This document shows positions 7,874 through 16,392 of a stretch of DNA of 64,000 nucleotides, piece after piece. Source of the DNA: Streptomyces cadmiisoli (lineage in GTDB: Bacteria > Actinomycetota > Actinomycetes > Streptomycetales > Streptomycetaceae). Positions within the stretch are counted from its first letter, which is position 1, and every line of letters begins with the position of its first letter. The stretch is taken from positions 930,001 through 994,000 of the forward strand of contig NZ_CP030073.1 of the NCBI RefSeq assembly GCF_003261055.1, in the 5' to 3' direction. A program made the position numbers and the translations under genes. The notes beneath the pieces are model-generated. The model ran no database searches. It saw nothing but the letters and a program-made list of their open reading frames with translations, and was not told where the DNA came from.

Positions 7874-8644
7874 ATGACACCCCTGAACGACCCCCTCAGA
7901 CCTGTCGTCCTCGCGTACACGGCGGTCTGCGAGGCCCTGTCGACCGCTCTGAACAACCACTTCCGCAGAGACGCGGACGGCACCGTACTGGCTGTGTCGG
8001 GGTCACCGCTCGCCTCGCTGAACGCCGTCGTCAGCCCGAACCCGGATCCGAGTCCGGAGGTCATCGGGAAGTTGGCGGGCAGTGAGTACCTTCAGGGGCT
8101 CGCGTGGAGCATTCAGGTGCGTGGTGTGCCCGGGCCGCAGGTCATCGAGGTGGCGGCGGGTCATGGGCTGACGAGTGTCTCCACTGCGCCGCTGATGGTC
8201 AGGCGGCCCGGTGCGGGCGAGCCGGCGAGGGCCGGCGGTGACCTGCGGGTGCGTCCCGTGGACGGTGACGAACTGGGGCTGTACGCCGGGATCATGTCCG
8301 ACGGCTTCGGTGTGCCCCATGAGGCGTTCGCGATGTTCGCCGAACCCGCCCTGGCCCGTACGGAGGGTTTCACCTTCTGCCTCGCGGAACTGGACGGGGT
8401 GCCGGTGGGGACCGGGATGGCCGCGGTCACGGGTGACCTGCTGGGCGTGTTCAACATCGCCGTGCTCCCCGAGTACCGCCGCCGGGGCCACGGACTGGCC
8501 GTCACGACGGAGATCGTGCGTGCGGGATACGCGGCCGGTGCCACGACCGCGTACCTCTACGCCAGCCCCCTGGGCGAACCCGTCTACACGACTGCCGGCT
8601 TCCGCACCGAGGAACTCCTGACGACGTTCACCGCCCCCGCATAG
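7874..8644 (+). CDS. GNAT family N-acetyltransferase, copy A
   Basis: 256 aa from the ATG at 7874 (GGAG 8 nt upstream). The C-terminal half is a GNAT domain: LRVRPVDGDELGLYAGIMSD opens it, FNIAVLPEYRRRGHGLAVT is the acetyl-CoA binding motif A (R/QxxGxG/A type), and AYLYASPLGEPVYTTAGF is motif B. The N-terminal half resembles the variable region of streptomycete GNATs. An inverted paralogue at 14925-15689 is almost identical over the last 207 residues (8 differences by eye) but diverges near the N-terminus. The two may have different acceptors but the same catalytic domain. Confidence 0.88.
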   Translation: MTPLNDPLRPVVLAYTAVCEALSTALNNHFRRDADGTVLAVSGSPLASLNAVVSPNPDPSPEVIGKLAGSEYLQGLAWSIQVRGVPGPQVIEVAAGHGLTSVSTAPLMVRRPGAGEPARAGGDLRVRPVDGDELGLYAGIMSDGFGVPHEAFAMFAEPALARTEGFTFCLAELDGVPVGTGMAAVTGDLLGVFNIAVLPEYRRRGHGLAVTTEIVRAGYAAGATTAYLYASPLGEPVYTTAGFRTEELLTTFTAPA

Positions 8645-8658
8645 GGCCACGTCCGTCC
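8021..8658 (+). repeat. Inverted repeat arm 1 (GNAT copy A)
   Basis: Positions 8021-8644 align without gaps to the reverse complement of 14925-15548. Similarity continues about 14 bp past the stop (GCCACGTCCG in both). The arms are in opposite orientation about 6.3 kb apart. The gene starts upstream are less similar, so this segment was copied or homogenised more recently than the rest. Confidence 0.9.
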
Positions 8659-8705
8659 GACGGGCCGGGTCGCCTGCCCGGTGCGTGGCGTTGCTGCGTA
8701 CGCGG

Positions 8706-10847
8706 CTACCAGGTGACCTCGCCCGGGACGAGTCGTCCCGCCTTGCGGTACTCACGCCTCGCCCCGGCGAGCAGGTCCGTCGTGGTGACCTGCGCGCCGC
8801 GGCCGACCGCGTTGTAGGCCGCCGTGATGACGGCGCTGCGGATCGAACCGCCCGCGAGTTCGAACTCCCGGGCGCAGCGGTCGAGATCCACACCGTCCGC
8901 GCAGGGCACTCCGGCAAGGCTGTGGCGCCAGAGCGCGAGCCGCTGCGCCGGGTCGGGGAACGGGAAGTCGACCACGAGGTCGAGGCGGCGTGTGAACGCT
9001 TCGTCGATGTTGGCCCGGAGGTTGGTGGTGAGCAGGGCGATACCGTCGAAGGACTCCAGCCGCTGGAGCAGGTAGGCGCTCTCCAGGTTGGCATAGCGGT
9101 CGTGGGAGTCCTTGACCTCCGAGCGCTTGCCGAAGACGGCGTCCGCCTCGTCGAACAGCAGGACCGCGTCGGTGCGATCCGCCTCGACGAAGATCTTCTC
9201 GAGGTTCTTCTCCGTCTCGCCGACGTACTTGTCGACCACGGCCGACAGATCGACGATGTACAGATCGATCCCCAGCTCCCCGGCGACGACCTCCGCCGCC
9301 AGGGTCTTCCCCGTCCCGGACTCCCCCGCGAACAGGGCCACCACCCCGTGCCCGCGCCCGCCTCCGGTACGCAGCCCCCACTGTCCGAGCACCCGCTCGC
9401 GGTGCCGCGCCCGGGTCAGCAGTTCCTCCAACTGCTCGCGGGGTTCGTCGGGCAGTACGAGATCCGTCCATCCCACGGCGGGGCTGACCCGCCGGGCATG
9501 CCGGTCCAAGGTGGGAGCCGATTGCCGGCGGGCACCCTGCTGCACATGTGCGGCGCCCAGCGTCTCGCCCTCCAGGGCGGCCAATGAGCGTGCGGTCCGG
9601 GCCGCACGGGCGATCTGGTCGGGACTCAGCCGGTACGGCGCCACGGTCGCGGGCAGGTCGAACTCCTCGGCGTCGTCGCCGACATGGGCTTCCCACATCG
9701 CCTCGGTGTCGACGCTGTCCGGCGGCGCGTCCAGGCACAGCACCTCGCCGACGGCCGACCAGCGAGGGTCGAAAGAGTCGCTTCCGAAGATCACCACGGG
9801 TGTTCCGCGGCCGGCACCCGGGTCCGATGCCCGTGCGACCGACGGCGTCCCGTTCGCCGTGGCCGGTGCGACCGACGGCGATGCGATGTCCGACGCCCGT
9901 GCGGCCGACGGCGATGCGTCGCCCGACGCCCATCCGGCGGCAGCTCCTTCCACCATCGCCGTGACCCAGGCTTCGGGCCGCGCCGGCAACGGGCCCAGGA
10001 CGATCCCGGCTCCGAGCAGTCGTGCCTCCCTGAGCAGCGCGGCGGCCACCCGGTCGGCGTGCTGGTCCTCCTGGCCCGGGGCGCAGCGCAGTACCCGCCG
10101 GCCGGCGGCGTGGACTGCGGCGGCGGCGACGGCGAAAGCGCTGCCCTGGCGTTGCTCACGCAGGTGGACCACACCGGGGCCCGCCGCCAGGAGTGCCCCG
10201 AGCCGCTTCGCGAACTGTCCCGCTCCCGGGTCGGTCCGGCCGGTGATCTCACCCGGCGCGCCCGCCGGCAGCAGGCGGACCGAGCCGGGCAGTGCGCCGT
10301 CGAGTGTGTCGTCCCCGAGCAGATGGGCGATCACCCGCTCCGGGACCCGCAACGCCCGGCTCGGCAGGGGCCGGTCCTCGTCCTCCACGGTGAGCAGGCC
10401 GCCCGCGCGCAGTGGGGCACCCGGATGGAACCGGGCCCGCGCCGCCGCCCGCCACGGCGGCAGCCCCGCGAGATCGAGGGCGAGGGCGACGGTGCAACAT
10501 CGGCGCGTGACATCGTCGTTGAGGTATCCGTACAGCGACTCGAAGTCGCGGTCCACATCCGGGGCGAGGGCGGTGAGCAGGATGTGGATGTCCAGCTCCG
10601 TGAGCCCGAATCCTTCGGCCAGGCCCGCCAGCCGGCCGTCGGCGTCGCCGTACAGCCCGTAGGCGTCGTCGTGCCGGACCGCGGGCCGTGCCCGGTCGTC
10701 CTGAAGCAGCCGTCCGATGTGCTCGGAAGACAGGAACAGTCCCCGCAGCGGGTCGTCCGCCGACGGATCGTCGGCGCTGCGGGCCCGGACGAGGTCCTGG
10801 CACCTTCCTCTGAGCAGCACCAGGCCTTCCATCACGGCGTCGCTCAC
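8706..10847 (-). CDS. AAA+ ATPase of the contractile injection system
   Basis: 713 aa from a GTG at 10847 that overlaps the previous stop as GTGA. The N-terminal half (to about 300) is the winged, substrate-facing region of eCIS ATPases. A repetitive Ala/Ser linker follows (about 304-340). The AAA+ core has Walker A GESGTGKT near residue 507, Walker B VLLFDEADAVFGKR near 560, sensor 1 LLTTNLRANID and arginine finger FTRRLD. This ATPase is one of the conserved eCIS genes (Afp15/Pvc15 family) and is thought to aid assembly or effector handling. It forms an operon with the DUF4255 and LuxR genes, separated from the sheath block by unrelated genes. Confidence 0.92.
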   Translation of the reverse strand: MSDAVMEGLVLLRGRCQDLVRARSADDPSADDPLRGLFLSSEHIGRLLQDDRARPAVRHDDAYGLYGDADGRLAGLAEGFGLTELDIHILLTALAPDVDRDFESLYGYLNDDVTRRCCTVALALDLAGLPPWRAAARARFHPGAPLRAGGLLTVEDEDRPLPSRALRVPERVIAHLLGDDTLDGALPGSVRLLPAGAPGEITGRTDPGAGQFAKRLGALLAAGPGVVHLREQRQGSAFAVAAAAVHAAGRRVLRCAPGQEDQHADRVAAALLREARLLGAGIVLGPLPARPEAWVTAMVEGAAAGWASGDASPSAARASDIASPSVAPATANGTPSVARASDPGAGRGTPVVIFGSDSFDPRWSAVGEVLCLDAPPDSVDTEAMWEAHVGDDAEEFDLPATVAPYRLSPDQIARAARTARSLAALEGETLGAAHVQQGARRQSAPTLDRHARRVSPAVGWTDLVLPDEPREQLEELLTRARHRERVLGQWGLRTGGGRGHGVVALFAGESGTGKTLAAEVVAGELGIDLYIVDLSAVVDKYVGETEKNLEKIFVEADRTDAVLLFDEADAVFGKRSEVKDSHDRYANLESAYLLQRLESFDGIALLTTNLRANIDEAFTRRLDLVVDFPFPDPAQRLALWRHSLAGVPCADGVDLDRCAREFELAGGSIRSAVITAAYNAVGRGAQVTTTDLLAGARREYRKAGRLVPGEVTW
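9830..9935 (-). repeat. Degenerate in-frame repeats in the ATPase linker
   Basis: The + strand shows imperfect tandem copies of a roughly 30-bp unit (core gcgaccgacggcgatgcg and variants). Translated on the minus strand they give repeats of SPSxARASD/SVAPATAN type. They lie between the N-terminal region and the AAA+ core and probably form a flexible, length-variable linker. Confidence 0.7.
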
Positions 10848-11467
10848 TGCCCGTCCTTCGGCGTCGGCGGCGCCGAGCCGCCGTCCCGTCCTCGGGAGAG
10901 GGCCTGCACCACGGCCACCAGCGGTTCGAGGACCGGCGGCGACACCGCGTAGTCCGGGGAGACCGGCATGGGTGCGACCACCACCACCTCCAGTGACGGC
11001 TTGAGTTCTCCGCCGAGGGCCGACCAGATGTCCGCGATGGAACGGGACTCGGCCGGCGGCACGCCGACGGTGAGGGGGACAGCCATGCCGAGGTCCGCCA
11101 GCGGTCCGCCGAGGTATTCGGCCGGCAGTGTTTCGTGGGGCAGCAGCCCCATCAGTACGGCGGACAGCAGCCGATGCTCGTCCTCGGCGCGTTTGGTCCA
11201 CGCCGTCAGCAGGTACGACAGCCGGAACCACCGGGGCGGCTGGCGGCGCCGCGTGACCCTGCCGGACGCGTCGCGCACCGCCACCGCGCCGCGCTCGCGC
11301 CGGGCCACCTCCTCCCGTACGTCGTAGAGATACGCGTCCACGGTCGGTGCGTTGCGGCGGGCCGCCCACTCGCGGGTGGGGGCGTCGAACACCACCTCCG
11401 CCGCGTCCTTGGGCAGTGCCTGTGCCCGCAGCAGCCGGCGCAGGGCCTCGTCGATCTCGTGAATCAC
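10844..11467 (-). CDS. DUF4255 / Pvc16-like tail terminator protein
   Basis: 207 aa. The N-terminal half is the DUF4255 (Pvc16_N) fold: MIHEIDEALRRLLR, VVFDAPTREWAARR, DAYLYDVREE and the RRQPPRWFRLSYLLTAWTKR segment. In Photorhabdus and Serratia systems the matching proteins cap the distal end of the tube and sheath. The C-terminal part (LGGELKPSLEVVVVAPMPV) matches the family. The stop overlaps the ATPase start as GTGA, so the two are translationally coupled. It is 53 bp downstream of the LuxR-type gene and likely cotranscribed with it. Confidence 0.9.
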   Translation of the reverse strand: MIHEIDEALRRLLRAQALPKDAAEVVFDAPTREWAARRNAPTVDAYLYDVREEVARRERGAVAVRDASGRVTRRRQPPRWFRLSYLLTAWTKRAEDEHRLLSAVLMGLLPHETLPAEYLGGPLADLGMAVPLTVGVPPAESRSIADIWSALGGELKPSLEVVVVAPMPVSPDYAVSPPVLEPLVAVVQALSRGRDGGSAPPTPKDGQ

Positions 11468-11519
11468 CTGCGCGTCCCCGGGGTGCTGCGCACCGGAGCC
11501 TTTGGCACCGCCAAGTCGA

Positions 11520-12158
11520 TCACAGGTATCCCTCCCGCAGCGCGAACGCCACCGCGTGGGCCCGGTTGTGCAGCTGCATACGCGTCATGAGGCCGTGCAG
11601 GATGTTCTTGACCGTGCGCTCCGAATAGGAGAGCTTTCCCGCGATCTGCCGGTTCTCCAGCCCGTCGGCGACGAATCGCAGTACCTCGACCTCTCGGTCG
11701 GACAGTCCGGTGACCGTGGGCGCCTGGGATGTGCCGCTGCCGTGCCGGCCGAGCTGCATGAGCAGCCGGTTGAGCATGTCGGAGGGCACTTCGCTCTCGC
11801 CGCGCGCGGCCGACCGCACCGCCTTGGCCAGGCTCTCGGCGGTCGCCTGGTGCCGCCACACGAAGGTGCGCACCCCGCAGGCCACCGCGCTCAGCACTTC
11901 ACGCTCCTGGAGCTTGCCCGCCACCAGCACCGTCTCCCGTGACTCGCCGCGCACCAGGCGGCGCAGCATCATGGCGGTGTTGTCGTCGACGCGATCGGCG
12001 AGGACCACGGCCACGGAGCGGTGGCCGACGCTCTGCACGGGCCGCTCCAGTACTTCGATCTCGGGCTGTCCCCGCAATAGGCCGGCGAGTCCGGCACGCA
12101 CGATCGGGTCGTCGGCGTGCAGGGTCACCGTGATCATCTTCGTTGCCATCAATGTCAT
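11520..12158 (-). CDS. LuxR/NarL-type regulator of the injection system locus
   Basis: About 212 aa. The C-terminus (TGLSDREVEVLRFVADGLEN, then YSERTVKNILHGLMTRMQL) is a LuxR helix-turn-helix. The N-terminus looks like a receiver remnant (TLHADDPIVRAGLAGLLRG), but the expected phosphoacceptor strand reads VVLADRVDD and lacks the usual context, so phosphorylation is doubtful. GAGG lies about 10 nt before the ATG at 12158; a TTG one codon earlier is also possible. A LuxR gene at the head of the DUF4255-ATPase operon is usual in streptomycete eCIS loci, so it probably controls that locus. Confidence 0.85.
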   Translation of the reverse strand: MTLMATKMITVTLHADDPIVRAGLAGLLRGQPEIEVLERPVQSVGHRSVAVVLADRVDDNTAMMLRRLVRGESRETVLVAGKLQEREVLSAVACGVRTFVWRHQATAESLAKAVRSAARGESEVPSDMLNRLLMQLGRHGSGTSQAPTVTGLSDREVEVLRFVADGLENRQIAGKLSYSERTVKNILHGLMTRMQLHNRAHAVAFALREGYL

Positions 12159-12226
12159 CAATGTCGTGCCTCACGAACCACGGGCGTGGGACCGGCAGCA
12201 GACCGGCCCCACGCCCGACCGAACTG

Positions 12227-12874
12227 TCAGTCCCTGCTGTCCTTGGCCTTGGTGCCGTCGGGCGCGACGGCGAACCAGGTGCCGCCAACCCCCTCACCCG
12301 AGATGTCGCCGGCGGCCGCGTCCTTGGAGAAGCGGTAGACGGGCCATCCCCCGATGGTCACCTGCTGCGTGCCGTCGGGCCTGGTCACCGTGTCGATCTG
12401 GTCACGGTGCAGCCCCTGGAAGCGGACCTTTTCGTTGGCCAGGACCGGCGGCCAGGTGACCGCGCAGTCGTCCACGCACGTGGCCTTCGAGGGGTTGGCG
12501 GAGTCCGGGTCGAAGCGGTAGAGCGTGAAGCCCTCACCGTCGACGACGGTGTTGCCGAGCCGCTCGTTGCGGCCGAGCTGCACCGTCGCGGGCCAGTAGC
12601 CGCCCGCCGGGTTCGTCGACTGCGCGGGCTGGGGCGCCTGGCCGGCAGCCGCTCCGTTCCCCGTGCCGTTCGATCCTGCATTCGGGTCCGCGGCCCCGCT
12701 GGGTCCGCCGTTTCCGCCCGCGGCGCCGTTGGGTGCGGCGGCCGACGGCGGGGGCGATGCGGGCGCGCTGGACGCCTGAGACGCAGCTCCGCCGTCGGAG
12801 CCGCTGCACCCAGCAAGCAGGAGGACGCTGCTGAGCGCCGCGGCCAGGCCGAGAGATGCGTAGGAACGCGTCAT
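12227..12874 (-). CDS. Secreted lipoprotein with two Yx(F/W)xxD-type repeats
   Basis: 215 aa from an ATG at 12874 with AAGGGAAG 4 nt upstream. The signal peptide ends in a lipobox (SVLLLAGC), so the mature Cys would be lipid-anchored outside the membrane. About 65 residues of Ala/Gly/Ser/Pro-rich linker follow. The C-terminal region has two PF03640-type units with signature motifs LYRFDPD and VYRFSKD, and one CVDDC motif. Members of COG4315 are abundant in actinomycetes but have no settled function; redox or heme-related roles have been suggested. It lies downstream of no obvious operon partner and is divergent from the aldo-keto reductase. Confidence 0.85.
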   Translation of the reverse strand: MTRSYASLGLAAALSSVLLLAGCSGSDGGAASQASSAPASPPPSAAAPNGAAGGNGGPSGAADPNAGSNGTGNGAAAGQAPQPAQSTNPAGGYWPATVQLGRNERLGNTVVDGEGFTLYRFDPDSANPSKATCVDDCAVTWPPVLANEKVRFQGLHRDQIDTVTRPDGTQQVTIGGWPVYRFSKDAAAGDISGEGVGGTWFAVAPDGTKAKDSRD

Positions 12875-13408
12875 TGAACTTCCCTTGTTGTGTTCATACA
12901 AGCAGGTAGAGCGGACGGTGCGTAAAATCAGCGCACCTGATGAACGGCAGCGCGCATGACCAGGCGCCGAAGTGGGCAGTCATGAACCGTTGCCGTGCAC
13001 CAATGAGCCAACCGCGTGCGCGTTCATGCACCATGGACAGCGTGTTGACGTTTCGTCCACGAATGGTTGACGCGCCGCCGCCCTCGTTGTCCACGCGGGC
13101 AGAGCCCGCGATCGTGCGTCCATGGCGAGAAACCCGGCGGGACTTCCCAGGGATGTCCGTCCGTGCCGTATCGGACCGGTGCCCGCGGACGCCCCCACGG
13201 CCACCGGCGCCGTCCGGGCCCGGGAAATGGGCCTACGATTCCACATTCATGGCACGAGAATTCTACGAATCCACAGAGGACAGCACTAAAATATTCAGCC
13301 GACTTCCCACGGATCCGCGAATTGCAAGAATTCAACGCACCGATGGAATACCCCGGCCCCGGCTCACAACCGCTGCCGCAGTCCACACGCACAAAAGGAT
13401 CGATACCG
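12875..13408. other. Divergent intergenic region
   Basis: 534 bp between the lipoprotein and the aldo-keto reductase. The part from about 13240 to 13330 is visibly richer in A and T than the flanks. GTTGACG occurs twice (about 13041 and 13067). Small frames here have no ribosome binding site or recognisable product, so I treat it as promoter DNA for both genes. Confidence 0.5.
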
Positions 13409-14422
13409 ATGACGACTCTCGCTGAAATCCTCCCGGACCGGATCGGCTTCGGCACGGCCCCCATGGGCAACATGTTCCGTGCCGTCCCGGACGAAGAGGC
13501 GACCGCGACGCTCGACGCCGCCTGGGACCAGGGCATCCGCTACTACGACACCGCGCCCCTGTACGGAGCCGGCCTCGCCGAGATCCGCCTGGGCGAGCTG
13601 CTGTCGAGCAAGCCCCGCGACGAGTACGTGCTGTCCACGAAAGTGGGCCGCGTCATCCTCGACGAGGTCGACACCGGCAGCGGGGACCTGGGCGAGAAGG
13701 GAGATCTCTTCGCGGCCGGAAGGCCCAACAAGATCCTTCATGAGTGGACCGCCGATGCCACGGAGCGGTCCATCGAGGGCAGCTTGAAGCGTCTCGGCGT
13801 GGACCGGCTGGACATCGTCTGGGTGCACGACGTGGCTCAGGACTTCCACGGCGACCAGTGGCTGAGCAAGCTCGAGGAAGCCAGGACCGGCGCGTTCCGT
13901 GTGCTGGCCAGGCTGCGCAGCGAGGGTGTGATCAAGGCCTGGGGCCTGGGCGTCAACCGCACCGAACCCATCGAGCTGACACTGGCTCTGGACGAACCGA
14001 AGCCCGACGGCTTCCTCCTGGCCGGCCGCTACACCCTCCTCGACCATGAGCACGCCCTCCAGCGGCTGCTGCCCATGGCCCAGGAACGGGGCGTCGGCAT
14101 GGTCGTGGGCGGGCCCTACAGTTCCGGAATCCTCGCCGGCGGGGCCCATTTCGAGTACCAGGCCGCACCTCCCGAGATCATCGAGCGGGTCAAGCGCATC
14201 AAGGAGATCGCCGACCGCAGCGACGTCTCGCTCAAGGCGGCCGCAGTGCAGTTCTCCCTCGCGCATCCCGTGAGTGCCGCCGTCATCCCCGGGGCGACCA
14301 GGCCCGACCGCATCGCCGAGGACCTGGCGGCCCTGCACGAGCAGATCCCGGCCGGCTTCTGGCACGACCTTCGGGCGGCGGACCTGGTGAGCCCGCAGGC
14401 ACCCCTGCCGGGCGGCGCCTGA
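13409..14422 (+). CDS. Aldo/keto reductase (aldose dehydrogenase-like)
   Basis: 337 aa from the ATG at 13409 (AAAGGAT 8 nt upstream). The AKR barrel is clear: IGFGTAPMGNMFRAVP, the catalytic stretch IRYYDTAPLYGAG with Asp and Tyr, LSTKVGRV with the catalytic Lys, DIVWVHDV, and SAAVIPGATRPDRIAEDL for NADP(H) binding. Length and the absence of a long C-terminal loop fit the D-threo-aldose 1-dehydrogenase/L-fucose dehydrogenase group. It probably oxidises or reduces small sugars or aldehydes in the cytoplasm. The SRPBCC gene follows 67 bp downstream. Confidence 0.88.
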   Translation: MTTLAEILPDRIGFGTAPMGNMFRAVPDEEATATLDAAWDQGIRYYDTAPLYGAGLAEIRLGELLSSKPRDEYVLSTKVGRVILDEVDTGSGDLGEKGDLFAAGRPNKILHEWTADATERSIEGSLKRLGVDRLDIVWVHDVAQDFHGDQWLSKLEEARTGAFRVLARLRSEGVIKAWGLGVNRTEPIELTLALDEPKPDGFLLAGRYTLLDHEHALQRLLPMAQERGVGMVVGGPYSSGILAGGAHFEYQAAPPEIIERVKRIKEIADRSDVSLKAAAVQFSLAHPVSAAVIPGATRPDRIAEDLAALHEQIPAGFWHDLRAADLVSPQAPLPGGA

Positions 14423-14489
14423 TCCCCGGCCGCACCCCCCTCGTTCCCCCTGCCCAGCAGTCCCCCACAGACGAGCGAGGAGATACGCC

Positions 14490-14906
14490 ATGGCATCCAC
14501 CACAGCGAGCCGGATCGTCCCGGCCTCCCCGGAACGCGCCTGGCAGCTGATCGGAGGCTTCGGTTCGCTGCCCGACTGGCTTCCGAACATCCGCTCCAGC
14601 ACGCTGGACGAGGGCGGCCGCGTGAGGAAGCTCCTCACCCGGGACGGCGAGACCATCGTGGAGCGTCTGATCGCGTTCAACGACGTGGAACGCCACTACA
14701 GCTACACCATCGTCCAGGCCCCGTTCCCCGTGACCGAGTACCTCGCCACGCTGCGGGTGCACACCGTCGCGCGGGACGCCGGCATCAGCGAGGTGCAGTG
14801 GTCCGGTCGTTTCACCCCGAGGGACGTCCCGGAGAGCGACGTCGTCGCCCACTTCACCGGGCTCTACAGCAACGGCCTGGACGCTCTGCACGCGGCACTG
14901 AGCTGA
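14490..14906 (+). CDS. SRPBCC family protein
   Basis: 138 aa, preceded by GAGGAG. It has the START/Bet v1-like pattern SRIVPASPERAWQLIGGFGS, LPDWLPNIRSSTLDEGG and the C-terminal amphipathic helix FTGLYSNGLDALHAALS. These proteins form a deep hydrophobic pocket and are often annotated as polyketide cyclases, but stand-alone members usually bind or transform unknown small hydrophobic ligands. It probably shares a transcript with the aldo-keto reductase and ends 18 bp before the convergent GNAT copy B. Confidence 0.8.
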   Translation: MASTTASRIVPASPERAWQLIGGFGSLPDWLPNIRSSTLDEGGRVRKLLTRDGETIVERLIAFNDVERHYSYTIVQAPFPVTEYLATLRVHTVARDAGISEVQWSGRFTPRDVPESDVVAHFTGLYSNGLDALHAALS

Positions 14907-14909
14907 CAC

Positions 14910-15548
14910 CGGGCGGACGTGGCTCTACACCGGGGCGGTGAACATCGCCAGGAGTTCCTCGGTGCGGAAGCCGGCAGTCGTGTAGACGGGTTCGCCCAGG
15001 GGGCTGGCGTAGAGGTACGCGGTCGTGGCACCGGCCGCGTATCCCGCACGCACGATCTCCGTCGTGACGGCCAGCCCGTGGCCCCGGCGGCGGTACTCGG
15101 GGAGCACGGCGATGTTGAACACGCCCAGCAGGTCACCCGTGACCGCGGCCATCCCGGTCCCCACCGGCACCCCGTCCAGTTCCGCGAGGTAGAAGGTGAA
15201 ACCCTCCGTACGGGCCAGGGCGGGTTCGGCGAACATCGCGAACGCCTCATGGGGCACACCGAAGCCGTCGGACATGATCCCGGCGTACAGCCCCAGTTCG
15301 TCACCGTCCACGGGACGCACCCGCAGCCCACCGCCGGCCCTCGCCGGCTCGCCCGCACCGGGCCGCCTGACCATCAGCGGCAGACCGGAGACACTCGTCA
15401 GCCCATGACCCGCCGCCACCTCGATGACCTGCGGCCCGGGCACACCACGCACCTGAATGCTCCACGCGAGTCCCTGAAGGTACTCACTGCCCGCCAACTT
15501 CCCGATGACCTCCGGACTCGGATCCGGATTCGGGCTGATGACCGCGTT
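14910..15548 (-). repeat. Inverted repeat arm 2 (GNAT copy B)
   Basis: Gap-free match to 8021-8644 on the opposite strand, with about 15 bp of further similarity beyond the stop codon. Together with arm 1 it encloses the eCIS ATPase, DUF4255 and LuxR genes, the lipoprotein, aldo-keto reductase and SRPBCC genes. Confidence 0.9.
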
Positions 15549-15689
15549 CAGCGAAGCGACCGGAGCACCGGATACGACCAGTACGGTGCCGTCCGCGTCT
15601 CTGCGGAAATGGCCGCTCGCCGCCAAAGCGTGACGGACGCCCGTGTAGGCGAGGACGACGGGTCCGAGGGGGTCGTTCAGGGATGTCAT
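14925..15689 (-). CDS. GNAT family N-acetyltransferase, copy B
   Basis: 254 aa from the ATG at 15689. The same start context (GAGTCGATCC before ATGACA) occurs in copy A at 7874, which fixes the start. The GNAT core is that of copy A with changes such as C to Y in TFYLAELDG and TT to AM in LLAMFTAPV. Residues about 15-30 differ (AYTGVRHALAASGHFRRDA against AYTAVCEALSTALNNHFRR), with a two-residue length change. Duplication followed by gene conversion of the catalytic half is the simplest reading. Confidence 0.88.
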   Translation of the reverse strand: MTSLNDPLGPVVLAYTGVRHALAASGHFRRDADGTVLVVSGAPVASLNAVISPNPDPSPEVIGKLAGSEYLQGLAWSIQVRGVPGPQVIEVAAGHGLTSVSGLPLMVRRPGAGEPARAGGGLRVRPVDGDELGLYAGIMSDGFGVPHEAFAMFAEPALARTEGFTFYLAELDGVPVGTGMAAVTGDLLGVFNIAVLPEYRRRGHGLAVTTEIVRAGYAAGATTAYLYASPLGEPVYTTAGFRTEELLAMFTAPV

Positions 15690-16392
15690 GGATCGACTCT
15701 TCGAGCAAGGAGGGCAGTTCGTGGATCGGCCACCACGGCCGCACGCGCGACGGCTCCGTCGCGGCCGACCCAACTGATCACACGACTCTGCGGCGCGTAT
15801 AGAACACTGGCGCCACATGCCCGTCGCTGTTGGCACAGCCTGTCCCGCGAAATTCGTGAGCGACCGTGCATCGATATCCGCGCGTGGCACCGCAATGCCA
15901 TTGAATGGCACGGCCATCCCATATTCACGAACCAGGGATGAATGCGCTCAAATATTTCGCGGTCGGCAGATAGGGCCGCCCCGTGATTCGCCTCCGCTTG
16001 ACGCACGCGGGACTCGGGGATCTAATGATGTACACAAGTGGACATTTACGTCATGTGATCTCGAAATCCATTCGGTAGAGCCCGAAAAGGCAGATCTCCG
16101 TCGGGGCAGCGCCCCGACGTTCGGCGCGACGCGCCGCCCGGGTACACGGATCGCCGTCCGATGCGCTCTCACGCCCGCGCACTGCCGACGACGCCGAGGA
16201 CGTCATGATTCCCAACAACCCTCACAACCTGGTCCCGCAGCTCGACCGCTCCTTCTGTGCAGTCACGTCCTGTTCAGCCACGCGGTCGGGCGTGCGAACG
16301 TGCCCGGCGTCCACCGGCGGGACGAGGCTCCGTGAACCACCCGCACACGCGCTGCGGCTGCGTGGTGCGTCCACCCTTTGGAGGCGGCTTGC
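15690..16392. other. Long intergenic region, no supported gene
   Basis: About 700 bp between GNAT copy B and the DJ-1/PfpI gene. It contains AT-richer patches (about 15880-15960 and 16010-16080) unlike the flanking genes. Short frames on both strands lack ribosome sites and known domains. Promoters for both flanking divergent genes are expected here, but I could not place a convincing one. Confidence 0.4.

Noticed and set aside
12940..13425. Plus-strand reading frame in the divergent region before the aldo-keto reductase
   Set aside because: No ribosome site, biased to Arg/Pro, overlaps the aldo-keto reductase start in another frame, no family match.
7874..15689. Composite transposon flanked by the GNAT copies
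   Set aside because: No transposase, terminal inverted repeats or target duplications are seen. The arms are ordinary acetyltransferase genes.
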